Below are positions 25,486-34,987 of a stretch of 60,710 nt of DNA, one piece after another. The stretch's first letter is position 1. Each line of letters begins with the position of its first letter. Origin of the DNA: Hungatella sp. UBA3048. Its GTDB lineage: Bacteria > Bacillota > Clostridia > Lachnospirales > Lachnospiraceae. The notes under the pieces were generated by a model. That model searched no databases, was not told the origin of the DNA, and saw only the letters and a list, made by a program, of their open reading frames with translations. The stretch is taken from positions 1 through 60,710 of the forward strand of contig DFCS01000046.1 in assembly GCA_002367105.1 (NCBI GenBank), written 5' to 3'. Both the position numbers and the translations under genes were made by a program.

Positions 25486-26649
25486 ATGAAAAAAATTCAT
25501 TGCCTCAATGCGGTTTCCAACTGCGGAACCGCATTGCTGACAGAAGATTATACCTTAACAGATGACATAAAAGAAGCGGATGGTGTCCTTGTCCGAAGCG
25601 CTTCCATGCATGAGCTTGAATTCCCTGAGGGTCTTTTAGCCATCGCAAGAGCTGGGGCGGGAGTCAATAACATCCCCCTGGATGCGTGTGCCGCAAAGGG
25701 GATCGTGGTGTTCAATACACCGGGAGCCAATGCCAACGGAGTCAAGGAGCTGGTCATTGCAGGCCTTATGATTGCTTCCAGGGATATCGAGGGAGGCATC
25801 CGCTGGTGTAAAGACAATAAGGATGATGAGAATATTGCAAAATCTGCGGAAGTAGCTAAAAAAGCATTTGCAGGATATGAAATTAAGGGAAAGAAGCTGG
25901 GCGTCATCGGGCTTGGAGCCATTGGCGCGGAAGTGGCCAATGCCTGCACTTCCTTAGGGATGGAGGTTTATGGGTATGATCCCTACATTTCCATCAATGC
26001 GGCATGGAAGCTTTCCAGAAATATCAAGCACATCACATCAGTAGATACCATTTACCAGGAATGCGATTACATAACCCTTCACCTTCCGTTAATAGATTCC
26101 ACAAAAGGAATGGTGAATAAGGCTGCTCTTGACCGTATGAAGGATGGAGTTGTGGTCTTAAACTTCTCAAGAGACGTCCTGGTGAATGAGGATGATATGG
26201 CAGAAGCCTTAAAAACCGGCAAGGTAAAAAAATATGTGACGGATTTCCCCAATCCAAAGTCCGTTCATATGGAAGGCGCCATCGTTATCCCACACTTAGG
26301 AGCTTCTACCGAGGAATCCGAGGATAACTGTGCCAAAATGGCCGTAGAAGAGATCGTGGATTACATTGACAACGGGAATATCCGCAATTCCGTAAACTTT
26401 CCTGCCTGTGATATGGGAGTGTGCAAAGCAGCAAGCCGTATCGCAGTGCTTCACTTAAATATCCCAAACATGATCGGGCAGATTACAGGAACACTGGCAG
26501 CAGTAGATATGAACATCACTGATATGACCAACAAAAGCCGTGAAAAGTACGCGTATACCCTGCTCGATTTGGAAAGCGTTCCGGATGGAGAGAGCATACG
26601 TAAGCTAAGTGAAATCAAGGGCGTACTCCGGGTAAGGGCAGTTAAATAA
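25486..26649 (+). CDS. serA: D-3-phosphoglycerate dehydrogenase
   Basis: A 387-residue short form of the enzyme. It has the NAD motif GVIGLGAIGAEVANACTSLG, the catalytic-domain segments GVNNIPLDACAAKGI and NFSRDVLVNEDDM, the histidine in IPHLGASTEESEDN, and a C-terminal ACT-like stretch (LNIPNMIGQITGTLAAVDMN). It oxidises 3-phosphoglycerate, the first step to serine. Two adjacent ATGs (25483, 25486) follow GAGAGGAG; the second has better spacing. The ACT domain suggests control by serine. Confidence 0.95.
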   Translation: MKKIHCLNAVSNCGTALLTEDYTLTDDIKEADGVLVRSASMHELEFPEGLLAIARAGAGVNNIPLDACAAKGIVVFNTPGANANGVKELVIAGLMIASRDIEGGIRWCKDNKDDENIAKSAEVAKKAFAGYEIKGKKLGVIGLGAIGAEVANACTSLGMEVYGYDPYISINAAWKLSRNIKHITSVDTIYQECDYITLHLPLIDSTKGMVNKAALDRMKDGVVVLNFSRDVLVNEDDMAEALKTGKVKKYVTDFPNPKSVHMEGAIVIPHLGASTEESEDNCAKMAVEEIVDYIDNGNIRNSVNFPACDMGVCKAASRIAVLHLNIPNMIGQITGTLAAVDMNITDMTNKSREKYAYTLLDLESVPDGESIRKLSEIKGVLRVRAVK

Positions 26650-26683
26650 AGTAGGAGTTTAGCCATGAAATAAAGGAGACACT

Positions 26684-27922
26684 ATGGCAATTGTAAAACC
26701 ATTTCAATGCATTAGACCTGATGAACGGTATGCCGGGCAGGTGGCAGCCCTTCCCTATGACGTATACAGCCGTAAGGAGGCCTGCCAGGTAACGGCAGCC
26801 AACCCAAGGTCATTTTTGAACATTGACAGGCCGGAGACCCAGTTTTCTGATGACGTGGATACCTATGATGACCGTGTTTATGAAAAAGCCGGGGAAATGC
26901 TGAAAAGCTGGATAGAGGACGGGACTCTTAAAAAAGATTGTCTGGAATCCTATTATATCTATGAACTTACGATGGATGGAAGGCGTCAGACCGGGATCGT
27001 GGCTTGTTCTTCCATTGATGATTATGTGAATGGAGACATAAAAAAACACGAAAATACCAGAGAAGAAAAGGAAGTGGACCGGATCCGCCATGTGGATACT
27101 ACCGATGCACAGACCGGCCCTATTTTTCTGGCTTACCGTTCTGATGAAACGGTCAACGAAATTGTGAATTTAATAACAGATACGGAGCCCTTGTATGATT
27201 TTAAGGCAGAAGACGGGGTCAGCCACAGGGTATGGCAGATCCATGACAAGGACAGCATCACCCTGATCGAAAAGGCTTTCCAATCGATCCCCTCTACTTA
27301 TATTGCAGATGGTCATCACAGGGCGGCTTCCGCTGTAAAGGTAGGATTTAAGAGGCGTATGGAAAATCCGGGGTATACAGGAGATGAGCCTTTTAACTAT
27401 TTCCTTTCCGTGCTGTTTCCCCATGACCAGCTGATGATCATGCCATATAACCGGGTGGTAAAGGATTTAAATGGTCTTTCAGAGGAGGAGTTTCTTCAAA
27501 AGGCAGGGCAGTCCTTTGAAGTATCCTGTATGGGAACCGAGGCCTTTGCACCTTTGGACAAAGGATCCTTTGGTATGTACTTAAACCGGAAATGGTACTG
27601 CTTAAAAGCTTTCAATTCCTTAAAATCCACAGATCCGGTAAAAGGCCTTGATGTATCCATCCTCCAGGATAGCCTGCTTGGTCCTGTTTTGGGAATCGGA
27701 GATCCCAGAACGGATAAGAGAATTGATTTTATCGGAGGGATCCGGGGACTTAAAGAACTGGAGAAACGGTGCAGCCAGGATATGACAGTGGCATTTTCCA
27801 TGTATCCCACCTCCATTCAGGAACTGTTTGCCGTGGCGGATGCAGGGCTTTTGATGCCTCCTAAATCCACATGGTTCGAGCCAAAGCTCCGCAGCGGATT
27901 ATTTATCCATCTTCTAAAATAA
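26684..27922 (+). CDS. DUF1015 family protein
   Basis: A 412-residue soluble protein starting AIVKPFQCIRPDERYAGQVAALPYDV, typical of DUF1015 proteins commonly found after serC-serA. Conserved-looking segments include HENTREEKEVDRIRHV, FLAYRS and YIADGHHRAASA, with a histidine pair that could bind metal. The biochemical role of this family is not established; genome context links it to serine metabolism. AAAGGAG precedes the ATG by six bases, and a strong terminator follows. Confidence 0.9.
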   Translation: MAIVKPFQCIRPDERYAGQVAALPYDVYSRKEACQVTAANPRSFLNIDRPETQFSDDVDTYDDRVYEKAGEMLKSWIEDGTLKKDCLESYYIYELTMDGRRQTGIVACSSIDDYVNGDIKKHENTREEKEVDRIRHVDTTDAQTGPIFLAYRSDETVNEIVNLITDTEPLYDFKAEDGVSHRVWQIHDKDSITLIEKAFQSIPSTYIADGHHRAASAVKVGFKRRMENPGYTGDEPFNYFLSVLFPHDQLMIMPYNRVVKDLNGLSEEEFLQKAGQSFEVSCMGTEAFAPLDKGSFGMYLNRKWYCLKAFNSLKSTDPVKGLDVSILQDSLLGPVLGIGDPRTDKRIDFIGGIRGLKELEKRCSQDMTVAFSMYPTSIQELFAVADAGLLMPPKSTWFEPKLRSGLFIHLLK

Positions 27923-27925
27923 AAT

Positions 27926-27973
27926 ACGCCGTCCCCGGCTGGCGAAAGCCTATGGGGACGGCGTTTCTTTTTC
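27926..27973. terminator. Bidirectional terminator
   Basis: ACGCCGTCCCC (27926-27936) pairs with GGGGACGGCGT (27954-27964), with an inner GGCT/AGCC, followed by TTCTTTTTCT. It ends the leuB-DUF1015 run and overlaps the last codons of the opposing LuxR gene. Confidence 0.9.
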
Positions 27974-28966
27974 TGGTTCTTTATTTAGCTGTTCATCCCG
28001 GTAGGCGGCGTAAACCTCGAGAAGCTGAGGGCGTTTTACAACCCCGATTTTTTGAAAAATATTATGAACATGGGTTTTCGCGGTACCCAGGGAGATGAAT
28101 AAATCCTTGCTTATTTCCTGATTGGTTTTATCCATAAGAAGCACTCTCAGAATTTCCCTCTCCCTTGCGGTAAGATGGTTCGCTTCGCTGAAACGGTACA
28201 GAACACTTTCTTCTATATCAGAAGGCAGGTTTCCCCGGGTATGGCTGGTTACTTCCGATACGATGGTATTATTCTTTAACAATATCTTTAAGTAGTACAT
28301 AAGATATCCGGCAGAAAATACGGCATAAATAAGATATAGAATATCAGAGGTTAAACTCCTGTTATTCATATTAATATAATATTTTGAATAAGTATCAAAA
28401 TTAAAGATCACAATCGTATCTTCCGCAATGATGAGGATATTCATGAGAACAGTGATATAAAAAAGTCTTTTACACCATTTAAAGAAAGGATCCTGATATT
28501 CCTCAGGGTTCTTTTTTATTATCCTTAAACATTCCGCTCCTATATAAGCGTTGTAAAGCTGGCTTGGGAGGAAATAGAGCCATATTTTCCAGGCACTGTT
28601 GTCCATGGCCGGAACAAACAGCATGAAAGTCACGTAGACTGCTAAAATTCCATAATCACGGTAGGTTATCATTCTATTTAACAGCCGTTTGAAGATGGTT
28701 AAGTATCCCAGTGACAGGATCAGGTAAATCATGGTCTTATGGGTCGGAACGATCATAAAAATCCTATTATAAGATTCTGCAAAATTCCCAAACATTTCTG
28801 ATGCAAAAATCACAATATCATCCGTTAAAACTGCTCCGAATATAATCCCTATCCATAACAGGATCTTTTCTTTTCCATTAAAAAAGAGCGAAAAAGACAT
28901 CCAAAAGACTCCGGAGTAGACCATGATTAAAACCAGATTGTAAATAAATACGATACCTTTTCCCAT
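27950..28966 (-). CDS. aguR: Membrane-bound LuxR regulator, AguR-like
   Basis: A 338-residue protein. About 235 residues contain seven or so hydrophobic segments, and the C-terminal 70 residues form a LuxR helix-turn-helix (LTAREREILRVLLMDKTNQEISKDLFISLGTAKTHVHNIFQKI). It faces away from an agmatine catabolic operon. In Enterococcus the agmatine operon is controlled by AguR, a one-component membrane LuxR protein, so this is probably its counterpart, sensing agmatine and activating the divergent operon. The ribosome site is AGGAGGAATT. The symbol is given by context and architecture, not by alignment. Confidence 0.75.
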   Translation of the reverse strand: MGKGIVFIYNLVLIMVYSGVFWMSFSLFFNGKEKILLWIGIIFGAVLTDDIVIFASEMFGNFAESYNRIFMIVPTHKTMIYLILSLGYLTIFKRLLNRMITYRDYGILAVYVTFMLFVPAMDNSAWKIWLYFLPSQLYNAYIGAECLRIIKKNPEEYQDPFFKWCKRLFYITVLMNILIIAEDTIVIFNFDTYSKYYINMNNRSLTSDILYLIYAVFSAGYLMYYLKILLKNNTIVSEVTSHTRGNLPSDIEESVLYRFSEANHLTAREREILRVLLMDKTNQEISKDLFISLGTAKTHVHNIFQKIGVVKRPQLLEVYAAYRDEQLNKEPEKETPSP

Positions 28967-29067
28967 AATTCCTCCTGACTTTTGCTCGTCCTCAAGTTGT
29001 CCATCATCAGTATAGCAAATAAAAAAGTTTTTTCAACTCCTAAATTTCTTGAAAAGCCCATTTATTA

Positions 29068-29080
29068 GTGCATGTTGCAC
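29068..29080. promoter_or_regulatory. Short palindrome in agmatine operon control region
   Basis: GTGCA-tgt-TGCAC is a perfect palindrome between the divergent regulator and carbamate kinase. Candidate regulator site. Confidence 0.4.
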
Positions 29081-29139
29081 AAAAGTTTAGGAAAGTTTAT
29101 GTGGATTAGAGTTAAAAGTGTTATAAATATCTACCCCCT

Positions 29140-29165
29140 GGTTGAATTCTCAACCGGCGTGAGAA
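29140..29165. promoter_or_regulatory. Overlapping inverted repeats before carbamate kinase
   Basis: GGTTGA/TCAACC (29140-29145, 29150-29155) overlaps TTCTCA/TGAGAA (29147-29152, 29160-29165). The two hairpins exclude each other, so they may be alternative RNA folds or an operator. Confidence 0.4.
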
Positions 29166-29241
29166 CTGCTATTTTCATCTTGTGACGACGCGGCAAAAGC
29201 AAATCACAGCAAATCAAAAATCATAAAAGGAGGTTTTACTG

Positions 29242-30186
29242 ATGGCAGAGAAAATAGTCCTTGCTTTAGGCGGAAATGCACTGCAGTCAGGAAAAGGAGA
29301 AGCAACTGCCAAGGCACAGCTTGAAGTCGTTCATAAGACTTGCGAGTATATAGCAGAACTAAATGAGCGTGGGTATGAGATGGCCATTGTACATGGGAAC
29401 GGACCTCAGGTAGGAAGAATTTTGCTGGCCTCTGAAACTGCAAAAGATGTAACACCGCCTATGCCGTTTGACGTGTGCGGGGCAATGTCCCAGGGTTATA
29501 TCGGATATCATTTGCAGCAGAGCCTGAAATATGCGCTCAATAAGAGAAATCAGAACTTTCCTGTTGTCACTATCGCTACCCAGATGATCGTAGACGAACA
29601 CGATCCGGCTTTTCACAATCCAACCAAACCCATCGGACCCTTCTATACAAAAGAAGAGGCCATCGCTCTGGAAGAGGAAAAGGGATACGTCATGAAGGAA
29701 GATGCCGGCCGGGGATACCGCAGAGTGGTTGCTTCTCCGATTCCTAAAAAGATTGTGGAGATTGAGGCGGTAAAAGAGCTGTGGCCAAAGGCAATAGTCA
29801 TTACCTGCGGAGGAGGCGGAATTCCGGTCATTGAAGATCCAGCCGGCGCTCTCAATGGAACAGCAGCAGTGATTGATAAGGATTTTGCAGCAGAACTCCT
29901 GGCAGAACAAGTGGAAGCTGATATCCTGGTGATTTTAACGGAAGTAGAAAAGGTGGCGGTCAATTACAAGAAACCGGATCAGAAGAATCTGGACCATCTA
30001 AGCCTTATGGAAGCAAACAAGTATTGTGAGGAAGGGCAGTTTGCTCCGGGAAGCATGCTTCCTAAGGTTCAGGCAGCCATGAAGTTTGTAAGATCCAATC
30101 CGTCAAAACGGGCGATCATTACTTCTCTTGACAATGCGGTTGAAGCATTGGACGGAAAGACAGGAACCGTATTCACATTTAACTAA
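29242..30186 (+). CDS. arcC: Carbamate kinase
   Basis: A 314-residue amino-acid kinase family member with VLALGGNALQ at the N-terminus, IVHGNGPQVGRI and the GGGGIPVIED glycine-rich loop. It makes ATP and carbamate (then ammonia and carbon dioxide) from carbamoyl phosphate and ADP. In this operon it is the energy-yielding last step of agmatine breakdown, although its gene is placed first (in Enterococcus it is last). A strong AAAGGAGG lies about nine bases before the start. It could equally be named aguC from its context. Confidence 0.95.
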   Translation: MAEKIVLALGGNALQSGKGEATAKAQLEVVHKTCEYIAELNERGYEMAIVHGNGPQVGRILLASETAKDVTPPMPFDVCGAMSQGYIGYHLQQSLKYALNKRNQNFPVVTIATQMIVDEHDPAFHNPTKPIGPFYTKEEAIALEEEKGYVMKEDAGRGYRRVVASPIPKKIVEIEAVKELWPKAIVITCGGGGIPVIEDPAGALNGTAAVIDKDFAAELLAEQVEADILVILTEVEKVAVNYKKPDQKNLDHLSLMEANKYCEEGQFAPGSMLPKVQAAMKFVRSNPSKRAIITSLDNAVEALDGKTGTVFTFN

Positions 30187-30220
30187 TTAACAATAAAAAT
30201 TTATATAAGGAGACTTTGCC

Positions 30221-31249
30221 ATGAAAGCAAACGGAATTACACATTTTATTGACACCAACGATTTTACCAAGGAGCAGTTATTAGACATCATTGAACTGTC
30301 TCTGGCAATTAAAAGAAGCATCAAGGCAGGTTATAATCCTCCTCTGTTAAAAGGAAAAACACTGGGAATGATTTTCCAGCAGTCTTCAACAAGAACCCGT
30401 GTATCCTTTGAAACAGCCATGGAACAGCTTGGCGGACATGCCCAGTATTTAGGACCTGGTATGATCCAGCTTGGAGGCCATGAGACCATAGGCGATACAG
30501 GAAGAGTGCTTTCCCAGCTGATCGATGTGGTAATGGCCAGAGTGGTTGAACACAACACAGTAGTGGAGTTAGCCAAAGCATGCACGATCCCGGTATTAAA
30601 CGGTATGAGTGATTACAATCATCCAACCCAGGAGATCGGAGACCTTTGTACAATCGTGGAACATCTTCCAAGGGGCAAAAAACTGGAAGACTGCAAGGTT
30701 GTTTTCGTAGGTGACGGAACACAGGTATGTGCTTCCCTGGGATTTATCACAACAAAGCTTGGTATGCATTTCGTTCATTACGGACCAAAGAACAATCAGC
30801 TTTTAGAAGAGCATAAAAAGATCATGGAAGAAAACTGCAGGATTTCCGGCGGGACTTGGGAAGTGACCGACAACCGTGACAGCGTAAAGGGAGCAGATTT
30901 CATTTACACAGACGTATGGTATGGACTGTATGAAAATGAGACTCCTAAGGAAGAACGTGTTGCCACATTTAAGGATTATCAGGTAAACAGAGATTTAATG
31001 TCTCTTGGAAATATCGGATGCAAATTTATGCACTGCCTGCCTGCTACCAGAGGGGAAGACGTAACCGATGAAGTGCTTGACAGCGACAGCTCCATTGCAT
31101 TCTTAGAAGCAGGAAACCGCCTGACAGCAATGAGAGGCCTGCTTGTTTACTTTACACAGTATCAGAGAGATCAGGCTCCAAGCGAGCTTCAGATCGCAGC
31201 AGCAAAGGAACAGTTAGAGAAATTCATGGATGATAGAAATATCAGATAG
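30221..31249 (+). CDS. ptcA: Putrescine carbamoyltransferase
   Basis: A 342-residue transcarbamylase. The carbamoyl-phosphate loop SSTRTR lies near residue 56, NHPTQE and the C-terminal HCLPATRGEDVTDEV are present. The segment DVWYGLYENETPKEE and the operon mates point to putrescine rather than ornithine as acceptor. It phosphorolyses N-carbamoylputrescine to putrescine and carbamoyl phosphate. The C-terminal tail of 15-20 residues fits the extra helix known for putrescine carbamoyltransferases. AAGGAG precedes the ATG. Confidence 0.9.
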   Translation: MKANGITHFIDTNDFTKEQLLDIIELSLAIKRSIKAGYNPPLLKGKTLGMIFQQSSTRTRVSFETAMEQLGGHAQYLGPGMIQLGGHETIGDTGRVLSQLIDVVMARVVEHNTVVELAKACTIPVLNGMSDYNHPTQEIGDLCTIVEHLPRGKKLEDCKVVFVGDGTQVCASLGFITTKLGMHFVHYGPKNNQLLEEHKKIMEENCRISGGTWEVTDNRDSVKGADFIYTDVWYGLYENETPKEERVATFKDYQVNRDLMSLGNIGCKFMHCLPATRGEDVTDEVLDSDSSIAFLEAGNRLTAMRGLLVYFTQYQRDQAPSELQIAAAKEQLEKFMDDRNIR

Positions 31250-31259
31250 GGGGAGAATG

Positions 31260-32621
31260 ATGTCAGACGCGCCAAAGAAGAAGTTTCGGTTAATTGATGC
31301 CATAATGACGGTTATATGTGTTGTATTTGTGGCAGAAGCAGCAAGTCCGGTGGCAGCGATTGGTAATTCCCAGTATTTCTGGTGGATTTTCCTCTTAATA
31401 GCATTTTTGCTACCATATGGCTTGATCTCCTCAGAACTGGGGACAACCTATGAGGGTGACGGTGGATTATATGACTGGGTGTCAAAAGCCTTTGGTAAAA
31501 AATGGGGAGGAAGGGTGTCCTGGTATTACTGGATCAACTTTCCGCTTTGGATGGCTTCTTTGGCGCTTATGTTCCCCGAGGTCATTAATCTTTTGACCGG
31601 AGGACAATTGGGATTTTTCCCGTCCCTGATCATTGAGCTTACCTTTGTATGGATCATTGTTTTTATCAGCTTTTTTTCCGTTTGTGACAGTGCCTGGATC
31701 TTAAACGGGGCGGCAGTAATTAAAATCCTCATAGCAGTAATCCTGGGCTGCCTTGGTATCTACGGTGCGATGACCCATGGAGTTGCCAATGAATACACCT
31801 TAGCCTCCCTGATTCCAAACTTTAACTTAAACAGCTTATCCTACATATCAGTTATTTTATTTAACTGCCTGGGATTTGAAGTTGTTTGTACCTTTGCGGA
31901 TGATATGGAGAATCCAAAGAAGCAGATTCCTCAGGCGATTATTGCAGGCGGAATTGTCATTGCAGCGATCTATATCTTTATGGCATTTGGAATCGGTGTT
32001 GCGATTCCGGCGGATCAGATCAGTACCAGTACCGGCTTGGTTGCAAGTGTACAGCTTTTGACCGGAAGCACCAGAGGGATCATTGTAACAGTGGTTGCCA
32101 TTGGCTTCCTGCTTACACTTTTTGGAAATATGGTTTCCTGGTCACTGGGAGTAAACAATGTAGCGGCTTATTCGGCAGAGAATGGGGACATGCCGGCGGT
32201 ATTTAAGATAAGAAGCAAAAAGAATGATATGCCAACAGGCGCTGCTATTATGAATGGACTGGTAGCCAGCACGGTCTTAATCATCGCCCCCCTTATCCCC
32301 AATCAGGATCTGTTCTGGTGCTTCTTTGCACTGAATCTGGTTATGTTTTTGCTTTCCTATATTCCTGTATTTCCGGCCTTCTTAAAGCTTCGAAAGATAG
32401 ACCCGGATACAGAACGGCCCTTTAGGGTTCCGGGAAGCAATGGTTTCTTAAGAGTTTTGGCATTTGTTCCAATGACGCTGATCATCGTTGCGCTGATCTT
32501 CAACGCAGTTCCTTTAAGCTTTGATCCGGAAACTCTGGCGGGAGTCCTTCCGATCACCATCGGGGCAGTGCTGTTCCTCATACTTGGTGAGCTGATTGTA
32601 AACAGAAAAAGAGATAAATAA
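31260..32621 (+). CDS. aguD: Agmatine/putrescine antiporter, APC family
   Basis: A 453-residue APC-type permease with about 12 transmembrane segments. The first helix region AEAASPVAAIGNSQYFWW is typical of this group, and FNCLGFEVVCTFADDMENPKKQIP marks the middle. Between the carbamoyltransferase and deiminase genes it most likely exchanges external agmatine for internal putrescine. I chose ATG 31260 (SDAPKKKF) as GGGGGAG lies four bases ahead; the ATG at 31257 would be too close. Confidence 0.85.
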   Translation: MSDAPKKKFRLIDAIMTVICVVFVAEAASPVAAIGNSQYFWWIFLLIAFLLPYGLISSELGTTYEGDGGLYDWVSKAFGKKWGGRVSWYYWINFPLWMASLALMFPEVINLLTGGQLGFFPSLIIELTFVWIIVFISFFSVCDSAWILNGAAVIKILIAVILGCLGIYGAMTHGVANEYTLASLIPNFNLNSLSYISVILFNCLGFEVVCTFADDMENPKKQIPQAIIAGGIVIAAIYIFMAFGIGVAIPADQISTSTGLVASVQLLTGSTRGIIVTVVAIGFLLTLFGNMVSWSLGVNNVAAYSAENGDMPAVFKIRSKKNDMPTGAAIMNGLVASTVLIIAPLIPNQDLFWCFFALNLVMFLLSYIPVFPAFLKLRKIDPDTERPFRVPGSNGFLRVLAFVPMTLIIVALIFNAVPLSFDPETLAGVLPITIGAVLFLILGELIVNRKRDK

Positions 32622-32640
32622 GAAAGAGAAGGGTTAAATT

Positions 32641-33741
32641 ATGGCAAAGAGAATTGAGAACACAACACCAAAGCAGGATGGATACCGTATGCCTGCAGAG
32701 TTTGAAGAGCAGGAACGGATTTGGATGTTATGGCCGGAAAGGCCGGATAACTGGAGAAACGGCGCAAAGCCGGCACAGATTGTATTTACTGAGGTTGCGA
32801 AAGCGATCCTTTCGTTTGAACCGGTTACTGTTTGTGTATCTCCTGCACAATTTCAGAACTGCCGTGCCCATCTTCCAGCTGAAATTACGGTGGTTGAAAT
32901 GACAAGCAATGATTCCTGGATCCGTGACTGCGGACCGACCTTTGTCATCAATGATAAAGGCGGCATCAGGGGCTGTGACTGGACCTTTAATGCATGGGGC
33001 GGTCTGGTAGACGGACTTTACTTCCCATGGGATCAGGATGATCTTGTGGCACAAAAGGTATGTGAAATCGAAGGAATCGATTCCTACCGTACCGAAGGCT
33101 TTGTTCTGGAAGGCGGTTCCTTCCATGTGGATGGAGAGGGAACCATCATTACCACAGAAATGTGCCTGTTAAGTGAGGGAAGAAATCCTCATATGACAAA
33201 AGAAGAAATTGAAGATATGCTGGATCAATACTTAAACTGCCAGAAGGTTATCTGGATTAAGGATGGCATTGATCCGAACGAAACCAATGGACATGTTGAC
33301 GATGTTGCCCAGTATGTAAGACCGGGGGAAGTTGCCTGCATCTGGACGGAAGATGAAGAGAATCCTTTCTATAGAGAAGCCCAGGAAGCTTATAAAACAT
33401 TATCCGAAGCAGTAGACGCAAAAGGACGTAAATTAAAGGTACATAAACTCTGCCTGACCAAGAACCCTGTTCTGCTTCATGGTGCAGACGCGATTGATAT
33501 GGTAGAGGGTACCCTTCCAAGAGAGGATGGCGAGATTTCCATCGCTTCCTATATGAACTTCCTGGTCGTGAACGGGGGCGTGATCGTTCCCCAGTATGGC
33601 GATGAAAACGATGCATTGGCCTTACAGCAGATCCAGGAAATGTATCCGGACCGCAAAGTGGTTGGGGTACGTACCGAAGAGGTTGCATTTGGGGGCGGAA
33701 ATATCCACTGCATTACTCAACAGCAGCCAAAAGTAAAATAA
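32641..33741 (+). CDS. aguA: Agmatine deiminase
   Basis: A 366-residue guanidine-modifying enzyme. Active-site pieces are NDSWIRDCGPTFV, the histidine in ETNGHVDDVAQY and the nucleophile Cys357 in FGGGNIHCITQQ. It hydrolyses agmatine to N-carbamoylputrescine and ammonia. It ends the operon carbamate kinase, putrescine carbamoyltransferase, antiporter, deiminase, all closely spaced, and is followed by a strong terminator. Confidence 0.96.
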   Translation: MAKRIENTTPKQDGYRMPAEFEEQERIWMLWPERPDNWRNGAKPAQIVFTEVAKAILSFEPVTVCVSPAQFQNCRAHLPAEITVVEMTSNDSWIRDCGPTFVINDKGGIRGCDWTFNAWGGLVDGLYFPWDQDDLVAQKVCEIEGIDSYRTEGFVLEGGSFHVDGEGTIITTEMCLLSEGRNPHMTKEEIEDMLDQYLNCQKVIWIKDGIDPNETNGHVDDVAQYVRPGEVACIWTEDEENPFYREAQEAYKTLSEAVDAKGRKLKVHKLCLTKNPVLLHGADAIDMVEGTLPREDGEISIASYMNFLVVNGGVIVPQYGDENDALALQQIQEMYPDRKVVGVRTEEVAFGGGNIHCITQQQPKVK

Positions 33742-33778
33742 AGCGTTATCACATCTAACTCCTCGAATGTATGCAGAT

Positions 33779-33820
33779 ACAGGGGCTGTTGCACTTGCCG
33801 CAACAGCCCCTGTCATATTT
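33779..33820. terminator. Bidirectional terminator after aguA
   Basis: ACAGGGGCTGTTGC and GCAACAGCCCCTGT pair perfectly around a 7-base loop, followed by a T-rich tract. It separates aguA from the convergent M23 gene. Confidence 0.9.
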
Positions 33821-34987
33821 TCAATTTTCTTCTTTCGGAGGTTCAGGCGGAATGAAATTATCAGGGATCCCAGGATCCGTCATATCATAAACCCGGTTGT
33901 ATTCTTTTGTCTCCTGGTTTTTAAGAGTCTCGGATCGGTTCATGGAAAGGAATTTGGTCAGCTCATAGCAGTTGACCCAGATCTCATTGTTCCCTTCCTT
34001 CTGAGACTCGTCAAAAATAAGCTGAAGTCCAAAGTGGAGATGAGGTTGATTGATATTGTTGGTATTTTCATTCCGGCTGTATCCGGTACGTCCCAGATAA
34101 CCGATCACATCTCCCGCCGTAACGATACTGCCCTGGCTTAAGGATTTATGATAAGGATAATTCTTTCTTAAATGGGCGTAATAATAATACCGTTTTCCAT
34201 CAAAGCTGCGGATTCCCAAGCGCCATCCGCCATACTGGTTCCAGCCTATGGCCTCCACATAGCCGCTTTCCACTGCAATGATGGGAGTTCCTACCTGACC
34301 CATCATGTCATGCCCCAGATGCTGCCGTCTGTAGCCATAAGAACGTGCCACTCCAAAATCGTCAAAATCGTTATAGGGGAATCCCTTTGCAATGGGGGAA
34401 AAGCTTTTCAGCCCATACTTCTTTACCCATACCTTATCCGGATCCTGGGTGCCGTCGGGAAGAAGGGCAGGAGTGGCGTATAGGGGTGCATTTTGAGAGG
34501 AAATCTGAATATCGTACTGGCCGACAAGGCCATCAAGCACAGCTCCATAGGCCTCTCTGTAATAGGTATAATGGGTCATTTTAGCAGTCAGTTCTTCCAT
34601 GGTTTTACCGGAAAGAAGCTGCTCCGCCAGCCCATCTAAATCTTTGGTGGAATATCTGGAAAAGTCCCCCCCATACTTGGCACCAAGATAAGCAAGTAAA
34701 TCCACCCAGTTTAAATGAGGCTCAGACTGGCAGGTATTGACATCATATCGGAAGGCCTCCTGCATGGCCCTTGCGGTCACATCAAAATCCACCCATTTTA
34801 TAAATTTTTTAGCTTCCGAGGGACTGGCGTTACTGTCCTGATTGACTACCGGAAATGAGAGCTTCCCGCCTGGGGATATGAAAAACAAGGAGACCAGCAG
34901 AAATGTCAAAATAATGACTTCTATGTAAATGATGATATGGTGTCTGGATACATGGGAAAGTCTGATATCTTTTTTTAATAGGTTCAT
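33821..34987 (-). CDS. Membrane-anchored M23 metallopeptidase
   Basis: A 388-residue protein with one N-terminal membrane helix (IIIYIEVIILTFLLVSLFFI, about residues 18-38), a long middle region, and a LytM/M23 domain near residues 220-330. Its zinc ligands lie in HLGHDMMG and PHLHFGL. Such enzymes cut peptidoglycan cross-bridges outside the cell; anchored forms often act in sporulation or division. AAGGAGAAC eight bases before ATG 34987 decides the start over the ATG at 35005. The C-terminus is Pro/Glu rich. Confidence 0.85.
   Translation of the reverse strand: MNLLKKDIRLSHVSRHHIIIYIEVIILTFLLVSLFFISPGGKLSFPVVNQDSNASPSEAKKFIKWVDFDVTARAMQEAFRYDVNTCQSEPHLNWVDLLAYLGAKYGGDFSRYSTKDLDGLAEQLLSGKTMEELTAKMTHYTYYREAYGAVLDGLVGQYDIQISSQNAPLYATPALLPDGTQDPDKVWVKKYGLKSFSPIAKGFPYNDFDDFGVARSYGYRRQHLGHDMMGQVGTPIIAVESGYVEAIGWNQYGGWRLGIRSFDGKRYYYYAHLRKNYPYHKSLSQGSIVTAGDVIGYLGRTGYSRNENTNNINQPHLHFGLQLIFDESQKEGNNEIWVNCYELTKFLSMNRSETLKNQETKEYNRVYDMTDPGIPDNFIPPEPPKEEN

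Noticed and set aside
29359..29910. 183-residue - strand frame inside carbamate kinase
   Set aside because: It is a shadow of a well-supported gene with no expression signals.
30221..31249. Ornithine carbamoyltransferase of an arginine deiminase pathway
   Set aside because: There is no arginine deiminase; agmatine deiminase and an APC antiporter are adjacent and the YGLYENETPKEE segment favours putrescine.
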